Positions 63,333-64,000 of a stretch of DNA of 64,000 nt are shown here, piece by piece; the first letter of the stretch is position 1, and each line of letters opens with the position of its first letter. The stretch lies in contig NZ_RQFG01000018.1 in NCBI RefSeq assembly GCF_004769235.1, positions 310,001 through 374,000 on the forward strand, read 5' to 3'. This stretch comes from Leptospira kanakyensis. Its GTDB lineage: Bacteria; Spirochaetota; Leptospiria; Leptospirales; Leptospiraceae. Made by a program: the position numbers and the translations under genes. Under the pieces are notes generated by a model. That model did no database searches, was not told the DNA's origin, and worked only from the letters and a program-made list of their open reading frames with translations.

Positions 63333-64000
63333 TCATTCAACAGACTTTGCAACCACCCCATCAATATCAGGGCCATTGTTATAAGAATGTGGATATACAT
63401 ATCCTGCGCTCGTATTTGGATTAGTGACTGCCGATGCGGAAATCATTTTGATAAATTTGAATCCATTGGTTTGGATATAGGAACGAGCTGTTGAGTCGCA
63501 ATTAGCACCGGGCCCACCAACGATTAAGTCATCAAGATTGAATCCATCACCACCACCTAACAAAAATCCACTTCCAGTGGAAGTAAACAATTCATTTAAG
63601 GTCAATGGTTTGGTCGCCATATTGTAAAGAACTGGTCTAAGACCGCCAAATCCAGGCCAAGAAGAAATTTTATTACTATCTGCTACAGATGGATTAAAAC
63701 CACTCAAATCAAAACCGCAATAGTTGGTTCCATCAAAGGAAACTTGAACTACCATTGGATCAAACGCATATCGATCGCTAGTTTCTGAAACTTTAAACGG
63801 ATTTTCATATACTACAAAATCAACTCCAGCGACGTTCTTTACTGTTTTTCCTGCCCATGATAAAATCATGGTTGCGCCAGCTCCTGTTAAATTTAATGCA
63901 TAAACATCTAAAGACCCAGAAAACTCTCCACCACCACAAATGCCGTTGACTGCTTTAGATGAGTCGTTGAATCCACTCACAGTGGAATTGGCAGAGACAA
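63333..64000 (-). CDS. Secreted/surface protein (5' end beyond window)
   Basis: The frame is open from the right edge at 64000 to the stop at 63333, so only the last 222 codons are seen. The apparent GTG start at 63980 is inside the gene. The segment is beta-rich and Gly/Asn-rich, with MILSWAGKTVKNVAGVDFVVYENP, YAFDPMVVQVSFDGTNY and a closing GYVYPHSYNNGPDIDGVV. This DFVVYENP type of pattern is common in surface proteins of spirochaetes and other envelope-rich bacteria. Signal peptide and full domain order lie outside the window. Confidence 0.7.
   Translation of the reverse strand, partial: VSANSTVSGFNDSSKAVNGICGGGEFSGSLDVYALNLTGAGATMILSWAGKTVKNVAGVDFVVYENPFKVSETSDRYAFDPMVVQVSFDGTNYCGFDLSGFNPSVADSNKISSWPGFGGLRPVLYNMATKPLTLNELFTSTGSGFLLGGGDGFNLDDLIVGGPGANCDSTARSYIQTNGFKFIKMISASAVTNPNTSAGYVYPHSYNNGPDIDGVVAKSVE

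Overview
The window looks like chromosome of a Leptospira species, most likely one of the free-living (saprophytic, L. biflexa-like) group. The basis is a moderately low GC content, many lipoproteins with relaxed spirochaetal lipoboxes, an abundance of PAS/GAF/GGDEF/HDOD/cyclase signalling proteins, a eukaryote-type NADP isocitrate dehydrogenase, and a mix of ATG, GTG and TTG starts. No similarity search was possible, so the species assignment is inference. Gene density is high, no stretch longer than about 300 bases lacks a gene, and I recognised no rRNA, tRNA, CRISPR array, insertion sequence, prophage or integrase.

Layout. 1-1738 (-) is the 5' part of a repeat lipoprotein that leaves the window. 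1.8-9.3 kb holds a CaiB-type CoA-transferase, a nuclease/ATPase pair resembling SbcD/SbcC but with membrane segments in the coiled coil (YhaO/YhaN-like), thiol peroxidase, a membrane protein and a fatty-acid desaturase. 9.3-12.2 kb has a histidine kinase with an enlarged dimerisation domain and the ribosome-assembly GTPase RsgA. 12.2-18.4 kb is a translationally coupled operon of three large lipoproteins (FecR domain, PEGA domains, TPR plus propeller). 18.5-26.9 kb holds TrmB, an MBL-fold hydrolase, icd, a Tudor-like secreted protein coupled to an adenylate cyclase, and a DUF4328/GNAT pair. 27.0-31.1 kb (-) contains a rhomboid that appears to have lost its catalytic His and carries a zinc ribbon, an orphan Imm-5-like protein and a sodium:solute symporter.

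31.2-40.2 kb is mixed metabolism: an LLM monooxygenase/aldo-keto reductase pair, ArsR/SRPBCC pair, DUF4180, a possible broken ACP-like gene, a YiiX-like amidase, an SDR, an alpha/beta-hydrolase lipoprotein and an acyl-CoA dehydrogenase. GC-rich hairpin elements flank a GNAT gene at 40.3-41.0 kb. 41.1-46.0 kb has a PAS protein ending in a histidine-kinase dimerisation domain without an ATPase, a GAF-GGDEF cyclase and an Old-Yellow-Enzyme-type oxidoreductase. 46.0-47.3 kb (-) is an arsenic operon (arsR-arsC-DUF6428) with a clean palindromic operator against the arsR start. 47.5-50.5 kb (-) holds a secreted protein, an epimerase and a DUF445 protein.

50.7-54.5 kb is a 1243-residue lipoprotein of carboxypeptidase-regulatory-like repeats ending in a DUF2135-like domain; its stop codon lies in the loop of its own terminator hairpin. 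54.5-59 kb (-) has an ABC ATPase coupled to a GHKL-HDOD fusion, then a DUF115/MptE-like protein whose frame runs back to the stop codon of an upstream acidic protein without any ATG/GTG/TTG, implying an ATT start or stop-codon readthrough. 59.1-63.2 kb is a thioredoxin-fold lipoprotein, a glutamine amidotransferase and secA. The right edge carries the 3' part of a secreted protein on the minus strand.
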